Assembly: GCA_965372745.1 (NCBI GenBank)
Contig: CBDVDM010000006.1
Span: 1-64,000 of the forward strand
DNA: 64,000 bases
Direction of reading: 5' to 3'
DNA from: VRUG01 sp965372745
GTDB lineage: Bacteria > Planctomycetota > Phycisphaerae > Sedimentisphaerales > Anaerobacaceae
The position numbers and the translations under genes are program-made. Every line of letters begins with the position of its first letter. Within the stretch, counting starts at the first letter, position 1. Positions 18,544 through 28,329 of this stretch are shown here, piece by piece. The notes under the pieces are model-generated. The model was not told the origin of the DNA. It worked only from the letters and a program-made list of their open reading frames with translations, and searched no databases.

Positions 18544-19305
18544 TTAATCCGTCGATATTATCCTGCCGGTATAAGTGTTGATATTAACCAAATCCAACTT
18601 TCGTAAATACTTAGACCACCGCTCATCATCAGATACTTTTTTAAATTCCTCTCTGTCATAGAGATAAAAACCTCTGCGACTTATTTCATTTATTGGCTGA
18701 ATACTACTCTCTTTATCTTGAAGAAACATTCCCATACCATTTTCTATATTGCTTGCACTATTAAAAATATCATCTGTATCGCTGACTTTTTCAACTTTAT
18801 GTGTGTGAATTACAAGCTTACCTGAAGGTGAAAAAAGCACTGAAAAAGTTGTCACATCTATTAATTCGTCATTTTCATCTATATCATCATCCAAAGTTAC
18901 TTTCTGCTTTAATGAACCTAAGATCAAATCCATAACACCTATATTTGCAGGCAGCATTATTGGCTGAACTTTTTTTACAGCGCGACAGGCAAGATTACCC
19001 GGCTTTGATGGAGGAATTGATGTGTCATGAATAATAAGTATCATATATTGAGATGATTTTACAATATTGTTTGGGTCGTAAATTTTCTGGAACCTGATTC
19101 CTGCATAACGGTGTTCTTTGATAGCTATTGCCCGTGCTGATGACAATGCAGCACCTATCATTGCCCTGGTACTGCCCTGTGTCGCCATCGAGCCTAAAAA
19201 GGTGCGAATCGCAGGTGTCACAAAAACCGCCAACATCGCCACAATAGCAACGACAACTATCATCTCTATCAATGTCACACCGGATTGTTTTCGTTTAACC
19301 TTCAT
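18544..19305 (-). CDS. Minor pseudopilin, GspH/FimT-like
   Basis: A 253-residue prepilin-like protein with leader KRKQSG and core VTLIEMIVVVAIVAMLAVFV. The segment GAALSSARAIAIKEHRYAGI following the helix is typical of the GspH/FimT family (SARxxAI...). It is part of the same run, 3 bases after the GspG-like gene, and would form part of the pseudopilus tip. Confidence 0.82.
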   Translation of the reverse strand: MKVKRKQSGVTLIEMIVVVAIVAMLAVFVTPAIRTFLGSMATQGSTRAMIGAALSSARAIAIKEHRYAGIRFQKIYDPNNIVKSSQYMILIIHDTSIPPSKPGNLACRAVKKVQPIMLPANIGVMDLILGSLKQKVTLDDDIDENDELIDVTTFSVLFSPSGKLVIHTHKVEKVSDTDDIFNSASNIENGMGMFLQDKESSIQPINEISRRGFYLYDREEFKKVSDDERWSKYLRKLDLVNINTYTGRIISTD

Positions 19306-19308
19306 TTT

Positions 19309-19980
19309 TTATCTGCTGGTTATATCGTCAGCTGTGCCAAATTCTCCGTCAGGGCCGGCTGATGTTATTACCGGAAATGTCTTCGCTGTTTTGGGGTCAG
19401 GAGAAAGTTCGTTCTCATAATAATCGTAATGCAATGCCTTGCTCCACGTGTCTATAATCCTGTATAATGGATATGTCCTGTCTTTGCCGCCTCTGGTAAT
19501 AGTAATGAACATTTCATTACCGTTTTTGTCTTTATTTGTTATTAAGGAGCTGTCGAGTTGGTTTATGGTCTCGCGGCTGGTAGGTATCTGAGTAAGAAAG
19601 AAATACAGAATCTCACTGCCTGAATACTCAGGCAAATGACTACCTCCATTAATCGCTACGCTGTCAGCATTTAATGCGTCCTTCAAGGTATTGTTCAACA
19701 TATCGTTAACGTCAGCTTCGGCCAGGCTATTACAGTCGAGGGGAAACGTGAATTGTGAATATGCTACAGAATTTGTATCTGTATAGTGGTATCCGTAATC
19801 TGCGAACTGCTCCAAAGCTGCTGTAATTAGTGCGATATTGCCCTCGGCGAGTTTAATCTCGGATTTGCTGGCGACATAACGCGTTACTGTAATTACACTC
19901 GTTGCCAGTATCGCTATCACAGCGATTACTATCAGCATCTCCATAAGCGTCACACCGGTTTTGTATTTTCGGCTTTTCAT
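19309..19980 (-). CDS. GspG-like pseudopilin (copy 1)
   Basis: A 223-residue pseudopilin with prepilin signal YKTGVTLMEMLIVIAVIAIL and the C-terminal motif SAGPDGEFGTADDI, the calcium-binding end of GspG-type major pseudopilins. AGGAAT lies just upstream of the ATG at 19980; an open frame extends to 20028 but would give an overlong leader. It is less similar to the two other GspG-like genes upstream than they are to each other. Confidence 0.82.
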   Translation of the reverse strand: MKSRKYKTGVTLMEMLIVIAVIAILATSVITVTRYVASKSEIKLAEGNIALITAALEQFADYGYHYTDTNSVAYSQFTFPLDCNSLAEADVNDMLNNTLKDALNADSVAINGGSHLPEYSGSEILYFFLTQIPTSRETINQLDSSLITNKDKNGNEMFITITRGGKDRTYPLYRIIDTWSKALHYDYYENELSPDPKTAKTFPVITSAGPDGEFGTADDITSR

Positions 19981-20044
19981 TATTCCTGCCTGCCATTTTG
20001 TATCTCTTTTCGCTCGTTTTCCTTCCACGTGTAACGCGTAACAC

Positions 20045-20890
20045 TTAGTCCCCGAAATTGGTTATATCATCCGCCGTGCCGTACTCACCATCAGCACCTG
20101 CTGATATTAATATATATGAATCCGGATTATATGCTCGCGGCATGCCACTTGCTGCAGTTGCTGTTTCATTCTCTATAAAGTCGTAAAAATCCTGCATTAT
20201 ATCAAAATCTTCATGCGCATTACCATGTTCTCCATTTGATGTCACCTTGCCTAAATCGACCAGGTCATAATTATCGCGAGAATCATATGTACATTTGCTT
20301 GGGCCGCCAAGGTCTACATCTATATGTTTTTTCGAAGAATCTGCATAATAATAGAGGATTGGTGTCCCCGCTCGAACTGCCTTTTTGCCCATTGTCAATT
20401 TTCTTACACCGAACGAGTCACAAATTACAAAAGTCTCTGGTTCCAATGGAGCATAAGTTCTGAACAAACCCGGTTTCGTCGAATCTATATGCCCCAATCT
20501 GTAAATGTTGGCCTTACTCAACTCAAGATAGTAATGACGATCTTCAAAATTAGGGTCTGAAGCATATCCACTTCCTCCTGAGTCCCAATTTGAACCCGGG
20601 TAGAATCCCATCAGGTCCAAGCCAACCATGGCCTCTGCAAGCTTTTGCGCACCTCCGTAATCTCCGGCAGCAGATAGCTCTGATTCAGGATAATCGCCGT
20701 CATCGGTTTTAAAGGCCAGAAGTGCTATCTCGATTGCGGCAAACTGGGCTTTTTGCCTTGCATTTCTCGCTGCCTTGCGAACGGTATTCATCGACGGTAT
20801 AAGTATTCCTGCCAGTACTGATATTATCAGCAGCACTGTCAGCAGCTCCATCATCGTAAATCCTGTTTGTTTTTCTTTTCCAGGCAACAT
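20045..20890 (-). CDS. GspG-like pseudopilin (copy 2)
   Basis: A 281-residue pseudopilin with signal KQTGFTMMELLTVLLIISVL and C-terminal SAGADGEYGTADDITNF. The segment LAEAMVGLDLMGFYPGS and the preceding YPESE match copy 3 (LADAMVGVDFMGYDP, YPDSE), so the two are paralogues. The start at 20890 is fixed by AAAGGAG 8 bases upstream of the ATG; the longer frame (to 20941) lacks such a site. Confidence 0.83.
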   Translation of the reverse strand: MLPGKEKQTGFTMMELLTVLLIISVLAGILIPSMNTVRKAARNARQKAQFAAIEIALLAFKTDDGDYPESELSAAGDYGGAQKLAEAMVGLDLMGFYPGSNWDSGGSGYASDPNFEDRHYYLELSKANIYRLGHIDSTKPGLFRTYAPLEPETFVICDSFGVRKLTMGKKAVRAGTPILYYYADSSKKHIDVDLGGPSKCTYDSRDNYDLVDLGKVTSNGEHGNAHEDFDIMQDFYDFIENETATAASGMPRAYNPDSYILISAGADGEYGTADDITNFGD

Positions 20891-21004
20891 TTTTTGCGCT
20901 CCTTTAACAGCCGGTTCTATTGGAAACTGCTCATCATCCATTTTTCAGCCAAAACCGCACTAAAAACCAACCACCAGCCTTAACAACTGTGTACCAGGTT
21001 TACT

Positions 21005-21823
21005 TTACCGCTCAAAATTGAATATATCATCATTAGTGCCGTATTCACCGTCATTGCCTGCAGAATACAAAATATAAGAATCGGAGCGCATGGGTTTACC
21101 GTTCGGGAATTTATTCTTATCAAACATAGTGTTTTCAGTCTTCTTGTAAAATAGTATAGGGTCGTCTTCAAGCGGATGCTCATCTGTTGTCTGGGGTATA
21201 TCGAGGTCAACAAGTTTCTCATTATCTAAATAATCGTAGATATTGTCATCACAGGGGTCTGGATAGTCTGTGGTATTATGCGCAGTATTGGATGTATTCG
21301 CTTTATAGTAGAGTATAGGTACGCCGATTTTTCTTGGGCCGTTTTTGTCACGGTTTTTTACGCGTTTATAAACATCACATAAAACAAGGTCGTTGGCATC
21401 TAAATTAGTAGGGTCACCGACACCTAAGGTTGTATAGATATTATCCAATTCGTAGGCATTGGCATTTTCGATAGGCAGGTACATTCTCCTGTTACTCAGG
21501 TCCGCATCGTCATATTCCTCAGTCGGGTCATACCCCATAAAGTCCACACCCACCATTGCGTCAGCAAGCCTGTTCGCACCACACTCATATTTTTCTGTAT
21601 AGTTCGGCTCGGAATCAGGGTATTCTCCCCATTCGGCATTGTACAAATCAAGCCCAACCTCGATGGCATGGAACTGGTTCTTCTGCTTTACATCCCTGGC
21701 ATAGCGTCTGACCTGGTTGAGACCCGGGACAAGCAGGCTCAAAAGCACAACTATGATGCTCATAACAGTCAAAAGCTCTACGATAGAAAATGCAGTCCTT
21801 TTTTTAGAGTTTCTAAATAACAT
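21005..21823 (-). CDS. GspG-like pseudopilin (copy 3)
   Basis: A 272-residue pseudopilin with signal KKRTAFSIVELLTVMSIIVV, where the usual Gly at -1 is replaced by Ala, and C-terminal SAGNDGEYGTNDDIFNF. It is a paralogue of copy 2 with the same internal blocks (QFHAIEVGLDLY; LADAMVGVDFMGYDP). AAAGGAGGAAC precedes the ATG. It is the first pseudopilin gene after gspF, a common position for the major pseudopilin. Confidence 0.83.
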   Translation of the reverse strand: MLFRNSKKRTAFSIVELLTVMSIIVVLLSLLVPGLNQVRRYARDVKQKNQFHAIEVGLDLYNAEWGEYPDSEPNYTEKYECGANRLADAMVGVDFMGYDPTEEYDDADLSNRRMYLPIENANAYELDNIYTTLGVGDPTNLDANDLVLCDVYKRVKNRDKNGPRKIGVPILYYKANTSNTAHNTTDYPDPCDDNIYDYLDNEKLVDLDIPQTTDEHPLEDDPILFYKKTENTMFDKNKFPNGKPMRSDSYILYSAGNDGEYGTNDDIFNFER

Positions 21824-21869
21824 TTTTTTTGTTCCTCCTTTTAAAATAATTATTACTTTTTAATTTCCG

Positions 21870-23123
21870 CTATGCGCCACCGGTTAAGCCTGAGATGACC
21901 TGAATCATCGGCAGGAACACCGCCAATACGATTACCATCACGATTCCGCCAAGTACTATTATCATCACCGGCTCAAGCAGTGACATTAACGAGGCAACCA
22001 GCACGTCGACCTGTTCATCATAATTTTCCGCTACCTTAAGCAGCATCTTGTCCAGGTCTCCGGTTTCCTCCCCAACTGCAACCATATTAGTAACTATCAA
22101 GTCCACCGTCTTCGACTGTTTCAGCGGACCGGCAAAGGTCTCTCCCTGTCTGATAGAATTATGTACCTTGCCGAGCATCTTCGAGTAGACCTCGTTACCC
22201 GCTGTTTCAGAAGATGTATTAATTGCATCAAGAATTGGTACACCGGCACCGATTAATGTTCCCAGCGTTCGCGTCCACCTCGTAACAGCGATTTTGCCGC
22301 TAAGCTGGCCAATAATTGGAAGACGAAGCTTGACCATATCAAGCACCAGCCTGCCGCCGTGAAACCGTCTTACCATCTTAAGCAGAACAATTATCACAAA
22401 CGGTACACCCAAAAGAATCGCCCAGCCAAAATCGTATGCTATCCAGCTGCTTGCACCCAGCACGGCCTGAGTCATGGCGTTCAACTCTCCCTCGACCATC
22501 TCTTCAAGCACAGTCTTAAACTGCGGAATCACATATTTCATCAGGAGAAGCAAAATTGTAAACGCTGCACCCAAAACCACAGCCGGATAAACCATCGCAC
22601 TTTTAACTCTGGATTTAAGCTTTTGAGCTTTTTCCATAAACTCTGCTATCCTCGACAAAATCAAATCCAGCACACCACCGGTTTCACCGGCGGCTACCAT
22701 GTTAACAAACAGCTTGTCAAAAGCCCCCGGGCACTTCGCCATTGCTTCTGACAATGTCGCACCACCCTCAATGTCATCGGCAACATATCCAATGACTCTC
22801 TTGAAAGTCCCTGCTTTTTGCTGTTCTTCGAGAATTCTAAGTGACCGCAGTATCGGCAGACCTGCGTCCTGAAGTGTCGATAGCTGCCTTGCAAATTCTG
22901 TCACTGCTTTGACCTTGACTCTACCTCTGGCGCCACGTCTTTGCTTAGGCTTTGCCGCTGTGCGGGCTGCGGACTTTTTGGCTCCGCCTGCTGAGCGAAC
23001 CTTCGTGGGAAAATATCCCATGTTGCGTATCTTGCTTACTGCTTCTTCCTGGCTCAGTGCCTCTATCTCATCCTTGATTGCGACGCCCTGTGAGTCCATA
23101 GCTTCATATTTGAAAACCGGCAT
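21870..23123 (-). CDS. gspF: Type II secretion inner-membrane platform protein GspF
   Basis: A 417-residue protein with the two GspF/PilC repeats: FARQLSTLQDAGLPILRSLR (near residue 95) and RTLGTLIGAGVPILDAINT (near 295), each followed by long hydrophobic helices, and MEPVMIIVLGG-like LLEPVMIIVLGGIVM at the end. The N-terminal ~70 residues carry MPVFKYEAMDSQG, usual for the family, then a basic Ala/Lys/Arg-rich linker. It recruits the GspE ATPase and anchors the pseudopilus. It follows gspE by 17 bases. Confidence 0.93.
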   Translation of the reverse strand: MPVFKYEAMDSQGVAIKDEIEALSQEEAVSKIRNMGYFPTKVRSAGGAKKSAARTAAKPKQRRGARGRVKVKAVTEFARQLSTLQDAGLPILRSLRILEEQQKAGTFKRVIGYVADDIEGGATLSEAMAKCPGAFDKLFVNMVAAGETGGVLDLILSRIAEFMEKAQKLKSRVKSAMVYPAVVLGAAFTILLLLMKYVIPQFKTVLEEMVEGELNAMTQAVLGASSWIAYDFGWAILLGVPFVIIVLLKMVRRFHGGRLVLDMVKLRLPIIGQLSGKIAVTRWTRTLGTLIGAGVPILDAINTSSETAGNEVYSKMLGKVHNSIRQGETFAGPLKQSKTVDLIVTNMVAVGEETGDLDKMLLKVAENYDEQVDVLVASLMSLLEPVMIIVLGGIVMVIVLAVFLPMIQVISGLTGGA

Positions 23124-23140
23124 TTTAGATACCTCACTTT

Positions 23141-24901
23141 TTATCCTTCAGATATTGTCTCTTTAACAACTTCGTCTATTGTTGTCACGCCATCATAGAT
23201 TGCTGCTAAACCATTTTTACGAAGAATATGCATACCTGCCTTCTGAGCTGCTGACCGCAATATATTAGTCGATGTATTGCTCATAATCAGGTCGCGTATC
23301 TCATCATTAAACACCATAATCTCATAAATACCTATTCGACCCCGATAGCCTGTATTGTTACATTTGCTGCATCCGCGCCCATAATAGAACTTTTTGCCCT
23401 TTATTTCCTCTTCTCTTAGCGAAAGACTTGCCAGCTGGTTTTCGTTTGGCTCGAATTCGGTCCGGCAGTTTTGGCAAATTGTTCGAACCAAACGCTGGGC
23501 GATTATTCCTTCTAACGTCGCAGTCACTAAAAACGGTTCAACACCAAGGTCTAAAAGTCTTGCTATTGAGCTTGGTGCGTCATTCGTATGCAGCGTCGTA
23601 AACACAAGGTGACCGGTCAAGGATGCCTGAGCTGCTATTTCTGCTGTTTCAAGGTCACGAATTTCGCCGACCATCACAATATCAGGGTCCTGACGCAATA
23701 TTGAACGAAGGCATCTCGCAAATGTCAGGCCAATATCTGATTTAATCTGCACCTGGACTATCCCGTCGATATCATATTCCACAGGGTCCTCTGTTGTGAT
23801 TATTTTTGTACCAATATCGTTAAGCTCACTTAATGCCGAATATAGAGTTGTCGTTTTACCGCTGCCGGTTGGACCTGTAACAATAATAATACCATTTGGT
23901 TTATGGATAAGCTGATGGACCATTGTAAGGTCATGCTGTCGCAGGCCAAGCTTTTCAAGGTCCAGACTTAACTGGCTTCTGTCAAGTACACGAAGTACAA
24001 CGCTTTCGCCAAACATTGTTGGAAGGATACTCACACGTAAATCGACGGGATTGCCTTGAACGGTAAGCGAGATTCTGCCGTCCTGGGGAAGCCTCCTCTC
24101 TGCAATATCAAGGCTTGCCATAACTTTGATTCGTGAGCTAAGTGCCGCTGCTATGTGCTTGGGAGGTGGGATCATTTCATATAAAATACCATCTATACGA
24201 TAACGCATCTTGTATTCATTTTCGAAAGGCTCAAAGTGAATATCGGATGCCTTGTCGCGAATTGCCTGCATCAAAACCAGGTTTAACAACTTTTTGACAG
24301 GGTTCGACTCCGATAGCTCTTTTAATTCATCGAGGTCAATACTCTGGTTTCTTCCGGCAAATTCAGAAAGAAATCCGTCATCCTGTATCTCACTTATTAG
24401 TTCATTAAACCCCTCACTTTCCTTCTGTCCCTCATAGTATTTATTCAAGGCACTTTCTAATGCGTCAGAATCCGTAATTTTTGCTGTGACTTTAAAACCC
24501 ATTAAGGTGCTTAAATCATCAGTTGCCCGGAAGTTGTCGGGGTTGTCAAGAACAACTATCAACTCATTCTCGTCTTTATTATACTGGACAGGAACAATAC
24601 GATATGTCTTTGCCATTTGTGATGGTACTTTTTCGATGACATCAGGTGAAATCTCATTATCATCAATCTTGATATACTCCATCCCACGCTGAGCAGCCAG
24701 GGCAATATTCAACTGGTGTTCATCAACAAGCCCGAGTTCAAGAAATATCTGTCCAATCTGAATAGTTCCGTGCCGTTGCTTTTGGATTTCAAGACATTCG
24801 TGAACTTTCTCACGGGTCAATACGCCCATCTTTATAAAGACCCTGCCAAGAGTACGGCTTCTTAACTGGTCAATCGGAGGTAATTTTTTTGTCTTTTCCA
24901 T
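23141..24901 (-). CDS. gspE: Type II secretion / type IV pilus assembly ATPase GspE
   Basis: A 586-residue secretion ATPase. The N-terminal ~150 residues form the MshEN-type domain (LRSRTLGRVFIKMGVLTREK, LGLVDEHQLNIALA); the core has Walker A GPTGSGKTTTLYSAL (near residue 340), an Asp box (EDPVEYDIDG), Walker B (DPDIVMVGEIRD), the His box and a tetracysteine zinc site (CQNC and CSKC). It powers pseudopilus assembly together with GspF. A second, similar ATPase is encoded at 26524-28260. Confidence 0.93.
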   Translation of the reverse strand: MEKTKKLPPIDQLRSRTLGRVFIKMGVLTREKVHECLEIQKQRHGTIQIGQIFLELGLVDEHQLNIALAAQRGMEYIKIDDNEISPDVIEKVPSQMAKTYRIVPVQYNKDENELIVVLDNPDNFRATDDLSTLMGFKVTAKITDSDALESALNKYYEGQKESEGFNELISEIQDDGFLSEFAGRNQSIDLDELKELSESNPVKKLLNLVLMQAIRDKASDIHFEPFENEYKMRYRIDGILYEMIPPPKHIAAALSSRIKVMASLDIAERRLPQDGRISLTVQGNPVDLRVSILPTMFGESVVLRVLDRSQLSLDLEKLGLRQHDLTMVHQLIHKPNGIIIVTGPTGSGKTTTLYSALSELNDIGTKIITTEDPVEYDIDGIVQVQIKSDIGLTFARCLRSILRQDPDIVMVGEIRDLETAEIAAQASLTGHLVFTTLHTNDAPSSIARLLDLGVEPFLVTATLEGIIAQRLVRTICQNCRTEFEPNENQLASLSLREEEIKGKKFYYGRGCSKCNNTGYRGRIGIYEIMVFNDEIRDLIMSNTSTNILRSAAQKAGMHILRKNGLAAIYDGVTTIDEVVKETISEG

Positions 24902-25349
24902 TTCTCAAAACCACCTAATGTTTCCATCATCCATTTTGCATTATATAACAATAACACCTTTTTTGCAAATAAATTACGAATTGGACACTTAGTTATTGAG
25001 ACTGCCGAGAGGCCGTTAAAGCACCATTTTAAATATAACCAAACTCCTATATTAACAATAATAGGAAAGATATTCTGTTTATTTTAACATAAAAACAAAA
25101 ATTTAAATACAAAAGCTGAAAAAAGTCTTTCTGAATTGTTTTACTAAAAAACTCATAGTTTGTCAGGATTGAATCTGAAAGTTGTCATTTCCGCGTAATG
25201 GGTGTGGACTAACAATTCGGCAAATCATGTATTATATCAATTCCGATTAATAATTACGCTCTAATACGCGGGTAACAACCTTTGTGCAAACAAGTTATAA
25301 TCCCTGAACGCGCATTTTATTACCCTAAAGGGTATTACAAACTACTAAG
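24902..25349. other. AT-rich intergenic region, no gene seen
   Basis: About 450 bases between gspE and the pilT-like gene with no supported reading frame. It holds AT-rich tracts and, near 25320-25333, a small hairpin (TACCCTAAAGGGTA) just downstream of pilT on the minus strand. This could be a weak transcription end but lacks a proper T-run. A promoter for gspE should lie here; no convincing -35/-10 pair was identified. Confidence 0.5.
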
Positions 25350-26495
25350 TTAAATACGCAAAATCGGCCCCATATCTTCCGCTTCCCGAGATGCCCTGCC
25401 TTTGGTGGCCTTATGCTTAATCCCTTTGATTTTGGCCATTGCTTTATCCTGCAGTGCACCTGGTTGACGTGCCTTGTCCAACATCTCCTCAAGAGTAATT
25501 CTGCCATCATCATAAAACTGCCACAGATGCTCATCCAATAGCTGCATTCCAAGCTTTCTACCGGTCTGGATACTGGAATCGATACGATACGCTTTGTTCT
25601 CGCGAATAAGGTTTGAAATAGCAGGAGTTACTACCATAAACTCATAAGCAGCAATTCTGCCCTTTCCCTTGGCCAATGGACAGAGAGCCTGAGCAAGTAC
25701 TGCAATTAAATTCGCGCTTAACTGGATACGAATTTGTTCCTGCTGATTAGGCGGGAACACATCGATAATTCTGGTTATTGTACCTGAGGCACTTGTCGTA
25801 TGAAGAGTGCTGAAAACCAGGTGGCCCGTTTCTGCCGCCCTTACTGCTGCCTCTATTGTCTCCAGGTCCCGAAGTTCACCCACCAGGATTACGTCGGGGT
25901 CCTGTCTCAAAACACGCCTTAACGCTTCAGAAAAGCTTGGGACATCTATACCGACTTCACGCTGATTAATAATACTTTTTTTATGCTGATGATAATATTC
26001 AATAGGTTCTTCAATTGTCACTATATGTCGGTCAAAGTTTTCATTGATGTAATTAACCATCGATGCCAATGTAGTAGTTTTACCACTTCCGGTTGGACCT
26101 GTGACTAAAAACATTCCTCGAGGTCTTCGACACAAAGACGCACAAATCTTTGGCAATCCGATTTCCTCGAAACTCATTATGTTAGTCGGGATAAGACGCA
26201 GAACCAATGTCATGCTGCCCTTTTGCTTAAATATTGCCACACGAAACCTTGCTTCGTCACCAAATGCAAAACCAAAGTCGGTACCGCCTTCTTCCTGCAG
26301 TTCCTGCTGATTACGCTCAGGTGTGATGCTCTTCATTAACGCCACCGTATCATCCGGCTCAAGAACCTTTGTATCCAAGGACCTAAGCCCACCGTGTATT
26401 CTGAATACAGGCGCACGGCCAACAGTCAGATGTATATCTGATGCTCCCTGAGATACACACGCCTGCAACAAACGGTCCATATTTACTGTTGCCAT
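25350..26495 (-). CDS. pilT: PilT-family retraction ATPase
   Basis: A 381-residue PilT/PilU-type ATPase: N-terminal PAS-like part (SQGASDIHLTVGRAPVFRIHG), Walker A GPTGSGKTTTLASM (near residue 132), Asp box IEEPIEYYH, Walker B DPDVILVGELRD, and the AAVRAAETGHLVFSTLHT His box that marks PilT. It lacks the tetracysteine of GspE/PilB, as expected. It drives pilus retraction and twitching in known systems. The basic C-terminal ~25 residues are an unusual tail. AAGGAC precedes the ATG. Its presence suggests the pilus-like system here may be retractable. Confidence 0.92.
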   Translation of the reverse strand: MATVNMDRLLQACVSQGASDIHLTVGRAPVFRIHGGLRSLDTKVLEPDDTVALMKSITPERNQQELQEEGGTDFGFAFGDEARFRVAIFKQKGSMTLVLRLIPTNIMSFEEIGLPKICASLCRRPRGMFLVTGPTGSGKTTTLASMVNYINENFDRHIVTIEEPIEYYHQHKKSIINQREVGIDVPSFSEALRRVLRQDPDVILVGELRDLETIEAAVRAAETGHLVFSTLHTTSASGTITRIIDVFPPNQQEQIRIQLSANLIAVLAQALCPLAKGKGRIAAYEFMVVTPAISNLIRENKAYRIDSSIQTGRKLGMQLLDEHLWQFYDDGRITLEEMLDKARQPGALQDKAMAKIKGIKHKATKGRASREAEDMGPILRI

Positions 26496-26523
26496 TTGTT
26501 TGTCCTTATTAAATTAAATAGAA

Positions 26524-28260
26524 TTATTCCTGTAGAACACCTTCCGCTTGTGAAATCTTGGCCACTTCCGCCGGTGTTGTTACTCCCCTGAAGATTTTAA
26601 TTTTCCCGTCATGCATGAGTGTCTTCATGCCGGCTGCTATCGATGCCTTCCTCATTTCGTTGGTTGGCGTCTTTGCAAATGCCATTTCACGTAATTCATT
26701 GGTCATTTCTAACATCTCAAATACTGCCATACGGCCTTTAAATCCGGTCCCCTGGCAATTAGTACACCCGGCACCTTTATAAAGTTTGTGATTTTTGAGG
26801 TCTTCTTCTGTAATATCGAGCAACTGCAGATAGTGCGGGTCAGGGTCTTCATCGACCACTTTGCATTTATCGCAGATTACTCGAACAAGCCTTTGTGCCA
26901 TGATAGCCTGTATTGAGCTTGCCACAAGAAACGGCTTTACTCCCATATCAATGAGACGGGTAATCGCACTAATAGCATCATTCGTATGCAGCGTACTAAA
27001 AACCAGATGACCTGTAAGAGCCGCCTGTATTGCAATATCAGCTACTTCGCCATCTCGAATCTCACCAATTAATATGATATTAGGTGCCTGTCGCAGCATT
27101 GCCCTGAGAATAATATCAAATGTCAGATCAATCTCTTCACGTATCTGGCATTGGTTCATACCGGCAAAGTTATACTCGACAGGGTCTTCTGCAGTAATTA
27201 TTTTCTTATCCGATTTATTAAGTTCCTGCAGTGCCGCATAAAGCGTTGTTGTTTTGCCGCTACCAGTTGGGCCTGTCACCAGAAAAATACCATTAGGCCT
27301 TTTGATTATTTGTAAAAACCGTTCATAATTATCCTGTTCAAAGCCAAGAGATTGAATACCAATATTAACCGCGTCAGGACGCAAAATACGCAACACCACA
27401 CTTTCGCCATGGTAACCCGGCAATGCAGAAACACGAAAATCTATATCCTGACCTCCGATGTTACGCTTGATTCTGCCGTCCTGTGGCAGCCGTCTCTCTG
27501 CAATGTCCATACCTGATAAAATTTTCAAACGTGTCATTAGTGGTGCCTGCATGTTTTTTGGAATATTATCCTTCTCCAGACACACTCCATCAACGCGATA
27601 ACGGATGCGGACCCTGTCGCCCATCGGTTCAACATGAATATCACTTGCCCGCATATAATAGGCACTATCGATAATAAGATTCACCAAACGAACGATAGGA
27701 CCATCATCATCTTCACCTGCCTGTTGTGCTCGAAGTGCTTCAGCCTGTAACTCGTGACCCGCCTCTGCCAACTCAGCTGCAGTGGCGTCAATACTATGTT
27801 TTAATTCATCAGTTTCTTCCGTCATCTCCGTTTCAGATGAATCCTCGATATATGAACTAATCTGAGCCGGACGGGCAAGATAACAGTCCATATCTGTATT
27901 TAATCTAAGTCTAAGCACATCCATTGCCTCAAGGTCCATCGGGTCCCCGATAGCAATTTTTAAAGTGGAGTTCTCCATTCCAAGCGGAAAGACATTGTGC
28001 TTTCGCATAAGGTTTTCAGGGATAAGTTTTTGGGGATCCTCTGGAATAGTTACTTTATCTAAATTCACATATTTAAGACCGAATTGTCTGGCTACCGCTT
28101 TTGTAAGGGTCTTTTCATCAATCAGGTTGCGCTCAAGCAATACCTCTCCAAGCCGTTTTTTCTGTGATTTAGACTCTTTGATGGCACTGATAATATCTTC
28201 TTTTTTTACCAGCTTGGCTTTATAGAGTATCTCACCTAAATGTCTGCGTTTTTTTGCCAT
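26524..28260 (-). CDS. Second PilB/GspE-type assembly ATPase
   Basis: A 578-residue ATPase with the same plan as GspE at 23141: MshEN domain (RRHLGEILYKAKLVKKED), Walker A GPTGSGKTTTLYAAL (near residue 345), AEDPVEYNFAG, Walker B APNIILIGEIRD, and zinc cysteines CDKC and CTNC. It differs from the first copy throughout and is paired with pilT, 28 bases upstream, so it is the better candidate for a type IV pilus PilB while the other serves the pseudopilin operon. This division is inference. Confidence 0.9.
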   Translation of the reverse strand: MAKKRRHLGEILYKAKLVKKEDIISAIKESKSQKKRLGEVLLERNLIDEKTLTKAVARQFGLKYVNLDKVTIPEDPQKLIPENLMRKHNVFPLGMENSTLKIAIGDPMDLEAMDVLRLRLNTDMDCYLARPAQISSYIEDSSETEMTEETDELKHSIDATAAELAEAGHELQAEALRAQQAGEDDDGPIVRLVNLIIDSAYYMRASDIHVEPMGDRVRIRYRVDGVCLEKDNIPKNMQAPLMTRLKILSGMDIAERRLPQDGRIKRNIGGQDIDFRVSALPGYHGESVVLRILRPDAVNIGIQSLGFEQDNYERFLQIIKRPNGIFLVTGPTGSGKTTTLYAALQELNKSDKKIITAEDPVEYNFAGMNQCQIREEIDLTFDIILRAMLRQAPNIILIGEIRDGEVADIAIQAALTGHLVFSTLHTNDAISAITRLIDMGVKPFLVASSIQAIMAQRLVRVICDKCKVVDEDPDPHYLQLLDITEEDLKNHKLYKGAGCTNCQGTGFKGRMAVFEMLEMTNELREMAFAKTPTNEMRKASIAAGMKTLMHDGKIKIFRGVTTPAEVAKISQAEGVLQE

Positions 28261-28329
28261 ATTTAACTAAAATATTCAATATTTTGGTAAACTACGTAAA
28301 CTTCATTATAGCATTATTGCAAAAAATAG

